Shown piece by piece: positions 9,976 to 17,671 of a stretch of DNA of 64,000 nucleotides. How positions within the stretch are numbered: position 1 is the first letter of the stretch; every line of letters begins with the position of its first letter. This stretch comes from Brevibacterium moorei (GTDB lineage Bacteria; Actinomycetota; Actinomycetes; Actinomycetales; Brevibacteriaceae). The position numbers were made by a program, and so were the translations under genes. The stretch lies in NCBI RefSeq assembly GCF_024580735.1, contig NZ_JANIJX010000001.1:124001-188000 (forward strand), written 5' to 3'. Under the pieces are notes generated by a model. That model did not search any database, was not told the origin of the DNA, and saw nothing but the letters and a program-made list of their open reading frames with translations.

Positions 9976-10019
9976 ACTCTTGCACAAGAGTTCGCGATAC
10001 AGCGACTAAGTCTAGTCGC
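9976..10019 (-). promoter_or_regulatory. Two adjacent dyads in the aspS leader
   Basis: A perfect 7-bp dyad ACTCTTG-CA-CAAGAGT occupies 9976-9991. A second, GCGACTA-AGTC-TAGTCGC, occupies 10002-10019. Both lie between the hisS stop and the aspS start. The second contains a TAGACT -10-like hexamer on the minus strand, so part of it may be promoter. The first is a candidate operator or leader hairpin 24 nt before the aspS start. Function unknown. Confidence 0.35.
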
Positions 10020-10040
10020 AGGTCCCCGACGGCCCGGACC

Positions 10041-11387
10041 TCAGGCTCCGGCCGCGGGATTGACGACTCGGGGCCACAGGTCGTCTGCGCCCGGCGCCCA
10101 GATCTCCGGATCGGCCGGCGCCTGCACGCCGGTGCGGATGTCCTTGACCTCGTTCCCGGTCTCTCCGTCGAGGAACCAGACGAACGGGATACCGCGCTTA
10201 TCGGCGAACTTGATCTGTTTGCCGAACTTCGCGGCACTCGGCGCCACGTCGGTGGCGATCCCGCGGGAGCGCAGCACGGCGGCGACCCGGTTCGCATCGG
10301 CCCGGTGGGATTCTGCGGTGACGGCCACCAGCACGGCGGTCGGCACGGACCGGGTGGCCCGCAGCGCCTGGTTGCGGCCGATGAAGCGCGAGAGCAGGCG
10401 GGAGACGCCCAGGGACATGCCCACGCCCGGATAGACCTTCTTGTCCGTTTTGGCCAGGGCGTCATAGCGTCCACCGGAGGCCACGGAGCCCAGGCCCTCG
10501 TGTCCGATCAGCTGGGTCTCGTAGACGGTGCCGGTGTAGTAGTCCAGACCGCGGGCGATCTTCAGCTGGGCGACGACCTTGCCCGGGGCCAGCTCATTGG
10601 CCGCATCGAGCAGTTTGACCAGGGCTTCGAGTCCCTGGTCGAGCAGGTCGTCGTGAACCCCCAGCGCGGTGACGCGGTCCGCGAATCCGGCGTCCGTCGC
10701 CTCGATCTCAGCCAGGGCCAGGCACGCCCGCTGCTGGGCGGGGCTCGCCCCTGCCTCTGCGGCCAGGAGTTCGCCCACCGCGGCCGGGCCGATCTTGTCG
10801 TACTTGTCGATGCAGCGCAGCACTGCGGTGATGTCGCTCAGCCCGATCCCACGGGCGAAGCCCTCCAGCAGCTTGCGGTTGTTCGCCAGGATCCGCACCG
10901 GCGGGATACCCAGTTCCCCAAGCGCCTCGAAGGCCTGCAGCATCACCAGCGGGACCTCGACCTCGTAGTGGTCCGGCAGGGTCCCATCGCCGATGACGTC
11001 GATATCGGCCTGAATGAATTCTCGGTAGCGGCCCTCCTGGGGACGCTCGCCGCGCCAGACGGGTTGAATCTGATAGCGCTTGAACGGGAAGTCCAGATGT
11101 CCCGCGTTCTCCACCACATAGCGCGACAGCGGCACCGTCAGGTCGAAGTGCAGGCCCAGGGGGTTCTTCTCCTCGCCCTCGGCGTGCAGCCGGCGCACCG
11201 CGAAGATCTCCTTGTCGATCTCCCCGTCCTTGGCCAGTGCCGTCAGCGGTTCGACCGCGCGGGTCTGGATTCCGGCGTAGCCGTTGAGCTCGAAGACATG
11301 GCGCAGATGATCGAGCAGCCGTTCCTGGACGATCTGATCGGCTGGAAGCCATTCTGGAAAGCCGGAGAGTTTGGCCGCCTGTGCCAT
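10041..11387 (-). CDS. hisS: Histidyl-tRNA synthetase
   Basis: Class II synthetase of 448 residues. Motif 2 region PFKRYQIQPVWRGERPQEGRYREF-type is visible (around residues 102-125), and the histidine-specific block GLDYYTGTVYE and motif 3 SGGRYDAL are present. The C-terminal anticodon-binding domain follows from about residue 345. Start is ATG at 11387 with AGGAG about 10 nt upstream. It lies between a metallo-hydrolase and aspS, all on the same strand, the usual actinobacterial order. A short GC palindrome lies at 11411-11424 between the hydrolase stop and this start. Confidence 0.97.
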   Translation of the reverse strand: MAQAAKLSGFPEWLPADQIVQERLLDHLRHVFELNGYAGIQTRAVEPLTALAKDGEIDKEIFAVRRLHAEGEEKNPLGLHFDLTVPLSRYVVENAGHLDFPFKRYQIQPVWRGERPQEGRYREFIQADIDVIGDGTLPDHYEVEVPLVMLQAFEALGELGIPPVRILANNRKLLEGFARGIGLSDITAVLRCIDKYDKIGPAAVGELLAAEAGASPAQQRACLALAEIEATDAGFADRVTALGVHDDLLDQGLEALVKLLDAANELAPGKVVAQLKIARGLDYYTGTVYETQLIGHEGLGSVASGGRYDALAKTDKKVYPGVGMSLGVSRLLSRFIGRNQALRATRSVPTAVLVAVTAESHRADANRVAAVLRSRGIATDVAPSAAKFGKQIKFADKRGIPFVWFLDGETGNEVKDIRTGVQAPADPEIWAPGADDLWPRVVNPAAGA

Positions 11388-11448
11388 GAGTGCTTCACTC
11401 CTAGTGTGATGCCCGCCGGGGCGGGTTGGGGTGGTTAATGGATCTCTA

Positions 11449-12096
11449 TCATTTCAGGAAGGGATTGCCGGCCTGTTCGCGGGCCATCGTCGTGGCCGGC
11501 CCGTGGCCGGGATGGACGGCACCGTCGGGCAGACCGCGCAGTACCGCAAGGCTGTCGACCATGGCACGCGCACTGCCGCCCGGCAGGTCGGTGCGTCCCA
11601 CCGAACCGGCGAACAGGATATCGCCGGAGAAGTACACCGTCTCCCCCGTGTCCGGCAGGCCCGCGGCGATCAGTGTGGAACCCTCCGTGTGCCCGGGCAA
11701 CACCGTGAAGTCGAAGTCGAGCCCCGCCAGGCTGAGCCGCTCCGGCAGTGCCCGCGCCACCGGCGCCGGCCAATCGGGCACGGCGCGTGCCACCACCGCG
11801 GCGAAGTCACCGGTCATCGTGGCCGCGGGATCGGCCAGCCGGTAGTGGTCCGCGGCGGCCAGGTAGACCGGTACGTCCCAGGACTCAAGGTATGCGGGCA
11901 GTCCCAGCACGTGGTCGGGATGTCCATGGGTCAGCAATACCGCCACCGGGTGCAGGCCCGCGGCCTCAACCTGGGCGCGTACCCCTTCCGCGCCGCCGAG
12001 GCCCGCGTCGATCAACACGCACTCCTGCGATTCTGCGGCGGAGACGACATAGCAGTTGACGCCCAGAAACGGGGCGACAGTGGTCAAAACGCGCAT
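11449..12096 (-). CDS. Metallo-beta-lactamase-fold hydrolase (glyoxalase II-like)
   Basis: Cytosolic di-metal hydrolase of 215 residues. It has the metal-binding motif THGHPDH, a second ligand block PGHTEGS, the aspartate in FSGDILF, and HPGHGP near the C-terminus, followed by NPFL, which is characteristic of the actinobacterial proteins found between rel and hisS. The family resembles glyoxalase II but the substrate is not established. Start ATG at 12096. No Shine-Dalgarno is visible and a TAGAAT lies 6 nt upstream, suggesting a leaderless transcript. Co-directional with hisS-aspS. Confidence 0.85.
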   Translation of the reverse strand: MRVLTTVAPFLGVNCYVVSAAESQECVLIDAGLGGAEGVRAQVEAAGLHPVAVLLTHGHPDHVLGLPAYLESWDVPVYLAAADHYRLADPAATMTGDFAAVVARAVPDWPAPVARALPERLSLAGLDFDFTVLPGHTEGSTLIAAGLPDTGETVYFSGDILFAGSVGRTDLPGGSARAMVDSLAVLRGLPDGAVHPGHGPATTMAREQAGNPFLK

Positions 12097-12102
12097 AGCC
12101 CG

Positions 12103-12108
12103 ATTCTA
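12103..12108 (-). promoter_or_regulatory. -10 element TAGAAT for the MBL-hisS operon
   Basis: TAGAAT on the minus strand ends 6 nt before the ATG at 12096. With a usual 6-7 nt discriminator, transcription would begin at the start codon itself. No clear -35 box was found. Confidence 0.55.
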
Positions 12109-12234
12109 TCCACGAGGCGGGCGCAGTGGACGGATTGGCCCTGCCCCGGACCACAACGGCTAAGCTGTGGGGGTACTTCAACCGCATAGTCGAGTGATCC
12201 GTGTGATTCGACCGACGACAGACAGGGAATCTCC

Positions 12235-13596
12235 ATGACTGATTCGAACCATCCCGTTCCGAAACCAGGCCCCCGCCCGGGCCCGAAGCCCTCGGCGCTG
12301 GCGCCGGTGCCGGCGACCGAGCACCGCGACCGCAGCGCAGAGCTGGCCGCCGCCACCGCCTTCGGCCGGGTCGATGAAGCGCAGACGGTTTTCGTCCGGA
12401 CGGCCGAGGGCGAACGCCCTGTGGGACAGTACCCCGACGCCGATGCCGCAGGCGCCCTGGAGTACTTCGCCAACAAGTACCTCGACCTGGTCGACGCGGC
12501 GGAGCTGCTGGGCCAGCGCCTGGCCGCCGGTGCGCCCGCCGATGCGATCCGGCGTTCCGCCGCCGCCCAGCGCGAGGCCCTGGCCGGCGCGGACGTGGTC
12601 GGGGACCTGGCCGGACTCGACGAGCGCCTCCAACAGCTCGCCGCACGTGCCGACACCGCTGCCGCCGCGGCCCAGCAGGAGACCGAGGCAAGGCGCGAGG
12701 AGGGCCGTCTGCGCCGCCGGGAGATCGTGGACGAGGCGGAGCGGATCGCCGCCCAGGATTCCGCCAGGGTCCAGTGGAAGCAGTCCGGCGCCCGGATGCG
12801 GGAACTGTTCGCGCGCTGGAAGGAGGTGCAGGCCGCCAGCCCGCGCCTGCCGCGGTCGGAGGATCAGGAACTGTGGGGACGCTTCGCGAAGGCCCGCAAC
12901 GGGTTCGACCGGCGCCGCAAGGAGTTCTTCGCCGAGCTGGACGCCCACAATGCCGAGGGCAAGCGGCTGAAGGAGAAGCTGGTCGCCCAGGCCGAGGAGC
13001 TCTCCGGTTCCACCGATTGGCGCGAGACCGCAGGGCGGTTCCGCGACCTGATGGACAAGTGGAAGGCCACCCCGCGGGCGGGCCGCAAGGACGACGACGC
13101 CCTGTGGGCCCGCTTCAGGGCCGCACAGGATGTCTTCTTCGCCGCGCGCAAGGCCGAGAACGATGCGATCGACGCCGGCTATGCGGACAACCTGGTGGTC
13201 AAGGAGGCTCTGCTCGAACGCGCCAGGGCCCTCCTGCCGATCACCGACATCGATTCAACCAAGCAAGCCCTGCGGAAGATCCAGGACGAGTGGGAGGACG
13301 CGGGCCGGGTCCCGCGCGCCGATATCAGCCGGATGGAGAACGGTCTGCGCGAGGTCGAGTCGGCACTGTCCGCAGCAGAGGACGAGCGCTGGCGCAAGAC
13401 CAACCCGGAGACCCGGGCACGGACCAGCGGAGTGCTCTCCCAGCTGACCGATCAGCTCGACGAGTTGCAGGCCAAGCTCGACGCCGCCGAGGCCGCAGGC
13501 GATCAGAAGCGCATCGCCAAGGCCGGCGAGGAGCTCGAGACGAAGCGTAAATGGTATGAGCAGTTGGCCCGCACTGCCGAGGAGTTCTCCGACTAA
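12235..13596 (+). CDS. DUF349 domain protein
   Basis: A 453-residue, highly charged, mostly helical protein with three consecutive DUF349 repeats between about residues 180 and 390 (each with a W-x-A/R-F-x-x-A pattern such as LWGRFAKARNGFDRRRKEFF and LWARFRAAQDVFF). It starts with a Pro-rich, probably disordered segment and ends in a coiled coil. The ATG at 12235 is preceded by AGGGAA. The gene is divergent from the MBL-hisS operon across 138 nt, with a TAAGCT -10-like hexamer near 12160. DUF349 proteins are widespread next to rel in actinobacteria; their biochemical role is unknown. Confidence 0.88.
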   Translation: MTDSNHPVPKPGPRPGPKPSALAPVPATEHRDRSAELAAATAFGRVDEAQTVFVRTAEGERPVGQYPDADAAGALEYFANKYLDLVDAAELLGQRLAAGAPADAIRRSAAAQREALAGADVVGDLAGLDERLQQLAARADTAAAAAQQETEARREEGRLRRREIVDEAERIAAQDSARVQWKQSGARMRELFARWKEVQAASPRLPRSEDQELWGRFAKARNGFDRRRKEFFAELDAHNAEGKRLKEKLVAQAEELSGSTDWRETAGRFRDLMDKWKATPRAGRKDDDALWARFRAAQDVFFAARKAENDAIDAGYADNLVVKEALLERARALLPITDIDSTKQALRKIQDEWEDAGRVPRADISRMENGLREVESALSAAEDERWRKTNPETRARTSGVLSQLTDQLDELQAKLDAAEAAGDQKRIAKAGEELETKRKWYEQLARTAEEFSD

Positions 13597-13606
13597 GGCA
13601 TCAGAC

Positions 13607-13659
13607 ATCTGTGGATAACCGGCCCGCAGCGGTGGGCTCCGGGCCGGTTATCCACAGAT
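13607..13659. repeat. Perfect 20-bp inverted repeat with two consensus DnaA boxes
   Basis: Arms 13607-13626 and 13640-13659 are perfectly complementary, with a 13-nt loop. The right arm contains TTATCCACA (13648-13656) and the left arm its reverse complement TGTGGATAA (13610-13618), i.e. two exact DnaA boxes facing each other. The position just after the DUF349 stop fits a transcription terminator, but no U-tract follows. Either role, or both, is possible. Confidence 0.7.
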
Positions 13660-13686
13660 TCCCCCGGGGGTCTGGCCTGGTGGCCA

Positions 13687-14277
13687 ATGAGCTGCCAGGC
13701 TTTCCTCATGTCCACCTGCGAAGAATCAGCCCCCGTCGACGGGCTGTTGCGGCCGACTGCCGACGTCGACCGCGATACCCTGCGCTCACTGGCCCTCGAC
13801 GGACTGCTCGTCCAGCTGACCGAGGACTGCTGGGTCGCCGCCGACGCCCCCGCCGGGCCGCGGCTGCGGGCGGCCGCGCTCGGCCCGCCCCAACTGGCCG
13901 ACACCGCCTATTCCCACGCCACCGCGCACTGGGTCTGGTGGGGCTCCGGGCGCAGCCCGGTCACCGTGCACCTGACGACCCTCAAACGCCGCAGACTGCG
14001 CGGGAACTATGCCGCTCACACCTTCGAACGCACCTTGGGCCCCTTCGACGTCTCCCGCCCCGCAGCGGTGCCGGTGACGACTGGAGCCCGTACCCTGTTC
14101 GACGAGGCCATGGCGATCGAGACGCGGGACCCCGCGCGGCTGGCGGCGGCGATCACCACATTGCTCGTCGATGTGGGCCGCGCCGACCGACTGGCCTTCG
14201 GCGAATACGTTGACGGGCTCTACCGCCGCTCCGGGATCACCGTGCTGCGCCGGGCGCTGGAACTCGTCGAGCTGTGA
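13687..14277 (+). CDS. Small AbiEi-like protein of unknown function
   Basis: A 196-residue soluble protein. The middle part (AALGPPQLADTAYSHATAHW, then a PVTVHLTT strand and PVTTGARTLFD) resembles the pattern seen in AbiEi-type antitoxins and the leader of DUF559 proteins: 'alpha-helix, shared histidine, then PVT-x-x-ARTL'. No nuclease or toxin partner gene is adjacent. It ends 10 nt before the convergent rel stop. The start is uncertain: ATG 13687 has GGTGG close upstream, while ATG 13708 is a reasonable alternative giving 189 residues. The coding call is supported by the reading frame filling the gap between DUF349 and rel; the function is a guess. Confidence 0.6.
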   Translation: MSCQAFLMSTCEESAPVDGLLRPTADVDRDTLRSLALDGLLVQLTEDCWVAADAPAGPRLRAAALGPPQLADTAYSHATAHWVWWGSGRSPVTVHLTTLKRRRLRGNYAAHTFERTLGPFDVSRPAAVPVTTGARTLFDEAMAIETRDPARLAAAITTLLVDVGRADRLAFGEYVDGLYRRSGITVLRRALELVEL

Positions 14278-14287
14278 CCCCGCCGAC

Positions 14288-16591
14288 TCAGCCGGTGATC
14301 CGGTAGACGTCGAACACGCCGTCCACCTGCCGTACCGCCGAGAGCACGCTGCCCAGGTGGGTGGAGTCCCCTATCTCGAAGACGAAACGAGACTGTGCAA
14401 CCCTGGCGCGGCTGGTCGCCACGGAGGCCGAAAGGATGTTGACATGGTAGTCACTGAGCGCCTTCGTGATATCGGAGAGCAGACCGGCACGATCGAGCGC
14501 CTCGACTTGTATCTGCACGAGGTAGAGTCCGTGCGACTGCCCCGTCCATTCGACCTCCACCAACCGCTCGGGCTGGCGTTCGAGTGAGGCCATGTTCTTA
14601 CAGTCCTTGCGATGAACCGATACTCCACTGCCGCGGGTGACGAAGCCGATGACGTCATCGCCGGGCACCGGGGTGCAGCAGCGCGCCAACTTCACCAGGA
14701 TGTCGTCCATCCCCTTGACGCGCACGCCCTCGGTCGAGGAGTGGTGCCCGGAGGACCTGCCCGTCTTGTTCTGTGCGATCACCGGGGCGGGCTCCGGTTC
14801 GGCCTGTTCGCCCTGGACGTGTTTGGCCAGTAGATCGACGATGTGCGCAGCCGAGACGTTCCCATTGCCGATCGAGGCGTAGAGCGAATCGACGTCCGGC
14901 AGGTGCTGTTCTGCGGCGACGAGCTCCAGGGTCTCGTTCTTCATCAGCTTCTCGGCACTGATATGGTGACGGCGCATCGCCCGGGCCAGCTGGTCGCGCC
15001 CGTTGTCGATGGCCTCCTCCCTGCGCTCCTTGGAGAACCACTGTCGGATCTTGTTGCGTGCCCTGGGACTGGCGACGAAGGTCAACCAGTCACGGCTGGG
15101 ACCGGCGTGTTCGTCCTTCGAGGTGAAGACCTCGACGACGTCACCGTTGTTCAGCTCTGTATCCAGCGGCACCAGCCGGCCGTTGACCCTGGCGCCCATC
15201 GTCTTGTGCCCGACCTCCGTGTGTACGGAATAGGCGAAGTCGACCGGCGTCGAATGCTGTGGCAGCGTGATGATGTCGCCCTGCGGGGTGAAGGCGTAGA
15301 CCTCCTGGCTGCGTACCTGGTAACGCAGGTTGTCCAGGAACTCGTCGGGGTCCTCGGTCTCCTGCTGCCAGTCCATGATCTGGCGCAGCCAGTTGACCTG
15401 GTCGAGTTCTCCGGAGTCCGCCACCTTGACGGTCCGCCCGCCGGTGCCGGATCCCGCGGCCGTCGCCTTTGCCCGGTCCTTGTAGCGCCAGTGCGCGGCC
15501 ACCCCGTATTCCGCCCTGGTGTCCATTTCATAGGTTCTGATCTGGATCTCCACCGGCTTGCCGTACGGGCCGATCACGGTGGTGTGCAGGCTCTGGTACA
15601 TGTTGAACTTCGGGACCGCGATATAGTCCTTGAACCGCCCCGGCACCGGCGTCCACTTGGCGTGGACCAGCCCGAGCACCCCGTAGCACTCGTTGACCGT
15701 CGAGACCAGCACGCGCACACCGACAAGGTCGTAGATGTCGCCGAACTCGTGCCCGCGCACCACCATCTTCTGGTAGATGGAATAGTAGTGCTTCGGCCGG
15801 CCGGTGATGGTCGCATCGATCTGCGCTCCGTGAAGCACATCGCCCAGGTCCTTGGACACGATGCCCAGGTACTTCTCGCGTTCCGGGGTCCGCTCGGCGA
15901 CCAGTCTGACGATCTCGTCGTAGACCTTGGGATAGAGCACTTGGAACGACAGGTCCTCGAGTTCCCATTTGATCGTGTTCATCCCCAGGCGGTGCGCCAG
16001 CGGGGCGAAGATCTCCAGGGTCTCCCTGGCCTTGCGCTCACTTGAGGAAGCCGGTACGTACTTCCATGTGCGTGCATTGTGGAGCCGGTCGGCCAGCTTG
16101 ATGACCAGCACCCTGATGTCCTGACTCATCGCCACGATCATCTTCCGCACGGTCTCGGACTGGGCCGCAGCCCCGTATTGGATCTTGTCCAGCTTCGTGA
16201 CCCCGTCGACCATCAGCGCTATCTCATCGCCGAAGTCAGTGCGCAGGTCCTCCAGGCTGTACCCGGTGTCCTCGACCGTATCGTGCAGCAGGGCTGCGGC
16301 CAGGGTCACCGGGGTCATGCCGATTTCGGCCAGGATGGTCGCAACCGCAACCGGATGCGTGATGTAGGGATCACCGCTCTTGCGGGTCTGGCCGCGATGC
16401 CATTTCTCCGCCACCCGATAGGCCCGCAGGACGATGTCCGGATCGGCCTTCGGGTGGTTCTTCTCCAGCGCCTGCAGCAGGGGCCCCAGGGCCGGGGGGA
16501 ACTGCGGCGAATTCTGGCTGCGCGCCGTCCAGAACGCCAATCGGGACAGGCCCCGCTGGCGCTTGTTGGTGCTCTTCGCCTGATCGCTCAT
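14288..16591 (-). CDS. rel: Bifunctional (p)ppGpp synthetase/hydrolase (Rel)
   Basis: Makes and degrades (p)ppGpp on starved ribosomes. The 767-residue protein has the HD hydrolase domain at the N-terminus (HD at 103-104 and EDT following, both intact, so hydrolase-competent), the synthetase domain (GHEFGDIYDLVGVRV, RFKDYIAVPK, EYGVAAHWRYK), a TGS domain beginning near FTPQGDIITLP, a conserved-cysteine region (RCCTPVPGD) and a C-terminal ACT domain. All domains are present in the usual order and length. ATG at 16591 has GGGAGG about 11 nt upstream. No apt gene separates it from secF, unlike many relatives. Confidence 0.97.
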   Translation of the reverse strand: MSDQAKSTNKRQRGLSRLAFWTARSQNSPQFPPALGPLLQALEKNHPKADPDIVLRAYRVAEKWHRGQTRKSGDPYITHPVAVATILAEIGMTPVTLAAALLHDTVEDTGYSLEDLRTDFGDEIALMVDGVTKLDKIQYGAAAQSETVRKMIVAMSQDIRVLVIKLADRLHNARTWKYVPASSSERKARETLEIFAPLAHRLGMNTIKWELEDLSFQVLYPKVYDEIVRLVAERTPEREKYLGIVSKDLGDVLHGAQIDATITGRPKHYYSIYQKMVVRGHEFGDIYDLVGVRVLVSTVNECYGVLGLVHAKWTPVPGRFKDYIAVPKFNMYQSLHTTVIGPYGKPVEIQIRTYEMDTRAEYGVAAHWRYKDRAKATAAGSGTGGRTVKVADSGELDQVNWLRQIMDWQQETEDPDEFLDNLRYQVRSQEVYAFTPQGDIITLPQHSTPVDFAYSVHTEVGHKTMGARVNGRLVPLDTELNNGDVVEVFTSKDEHAGPSRDWLTFVASPRARNKIRQWFSKERREEAIDNGRDQLARAMRRHHISAEKLMKNETLELVAAEQHLPDVDSLYASIGNGNVSAAHIVDLLAKHVQGEQAEPEPAPVIAQNKTGRSSGHHSSTEGVRVKGMDDILVKLARCCTPVPGDDVIGFVTRGSGVSVHRKDCKNMASLERQPERLVEVEWTGQSHGLYLVQIQVEALDRAGLLSDITKALSDYHVNILSASVATSRARVAQSRFVFEIGDSTHLGSVLSAVRQVDGVFDVYRITG

Positions 16592-16639
16592 GACCCGTCA
16601 CCCTCCCTGGGAACACCTGCGGGTTCCACGCGAATAAAA

Positions 16640-16671
16640 GAACCACCGGTGAGCGGACTCACCGGTGGTTC
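16640..16671 (-). terminator. Rho-independent terminator of the secD-secF operon
   Basis: A perfect 14-bp stem (16640-16653 with 16658-16671) closes a CGGA tetraloop. On the minus strand it is followed by TTCTTTTATT, a proper U-rich tract. It lies 23 nt past the secF stop and before rel. Confidence 0.9.
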
Positions 16672-16693
16672 AATACTACAAGGAACTTCGTGC

Positions 16694-17671
16694 TCAAGCC
16701 GCAGGGCGGGCCTCGAGCACTCTGGCCTCCTGCTCCTTGACCTTCTTCTCCGTGGAACGCAGTACCGCGTACAGCGGAGAGGCGACGAACAGTGTCGAGG
16801 CCGCAGCGACCACGGTGCCCACGAACAGTGACAGCGAAATATCCGTCAGCGTGCCCGCGCCGAGCAGGAACACGCCGATGAACAGGATCGCGCCGATCGG
16901 CAGGGCCGCGATGATCGTGGTGTTGATCGAGCGCACAGTGGTCTGGTTGATGCCCAGGTTCACCAATTCGGAGAATGTCCTGTCCTTTGCACTCCCGAAG
17001 TCCTGGGTCGTCTCCCTGATCTTGTCGAAGACCACCACCGTGTCGTACAGCGAGAAGCTCAAGACCGTGAGGAAGCCGATCACCGCCTCCGGGGTGACCT
17101 CGAAGCCGGTGGCCGAGTAGATCCCCATGGTCAGGACCATGACGAACACCAGGCCCAGGATCGCCGCCAATGACATCTTCCAGGTGCGGAAGTAGATCGC
17201 CATGAACACCATCGCCAGGGCCACGAAGATGATGAGCGCACGCGCCATCTTCTGGGTGACGTCCGCGCCCCACTGCGGGCCGATGAAGTTCGATGTGACA
17301 TCGGAGTTGTCGACCTGCAGATGGCTCACGAGCGAGTCCCTGACCTGCTGCATCTGCTCATCGCTGAGCTGGTCGGTCTCGATCTTGAGGGTGTCATTGG
17401 TCGTCGGGACCACGGAGGGATTCGCAGCGCCCACCGCATCGGTCACCGCCTGTGAGGCCGCGTCGACCTTGTCGGTGGCCACGTGGTCGACCTGGAACTG
17501 GGATCCGCCGCGGAAGTCGATGCCCAGGTTGAACCCGCCGAAGACGGGGACCAGGATCGACAGGACGGTCAGCACGGCCGCGATCGTCAACCACAGTTTG
17601 GACTTCCCGACGAACGGGATGGACGATTCACCGGTGTGGAGCCTGTTGCCCCATTCGAAGAAGCGTTTCAC
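16694..17671 (-). CDS. secF: Protein-export membrane protein SecF
   Basis: Subunit of the SecDF-YajC proton-driven complex that assists protein export. The 325-residue protein has a first membrane helix near residues 28-46, the extracytoplasmic segment with DFRGGSQFQV, and five C-terminal helices including LTVLSFSLYDTVVVFDKIRE with the conserved Asp used in proton coupling. It starts at a GTG immediately after the secD stop with no gap, so it is translationally coupled. The operon ends in a strong terminator. Confidence 0.96.
   Translation of the reverse strand: MKRFFEWGNRLHTGESSIPFVGKSKLWLTIAAVLTVLSILVPVFGGFNLGIDFRGGSQFQVDHVATDKVDAASQAVTDAVGAANPSVVPTTNDTLKIETDQLSDEQMQQVRDSLVSHLQVDNSDVTSNFIGPQWGADVTQKMARALIIFVALAMVFMAIYFRTWKMSLAAILGLVFVMVLTMGIYSATGFEVTPEAVIGFLTVLSFSLYDTVVVFDKIRETTQDFGSAKDRTFSELVNLGINQTTVRSINTTIIAALPIGAILFIGVFLLGAGTLTDISLSLFVGTVVAAASTLFVASPLYAVLRSTEKKVKEQEARVLEARPAA

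Noticed and set aside
11411..11424. Short palindrome CCCGCC-GG-GGCGGG before hisS as a terminator
   Set aside because: Only six base pairs with a 2-nt centre and no U-tract. Probably chance in a GC-rich gap, so I did not list it.
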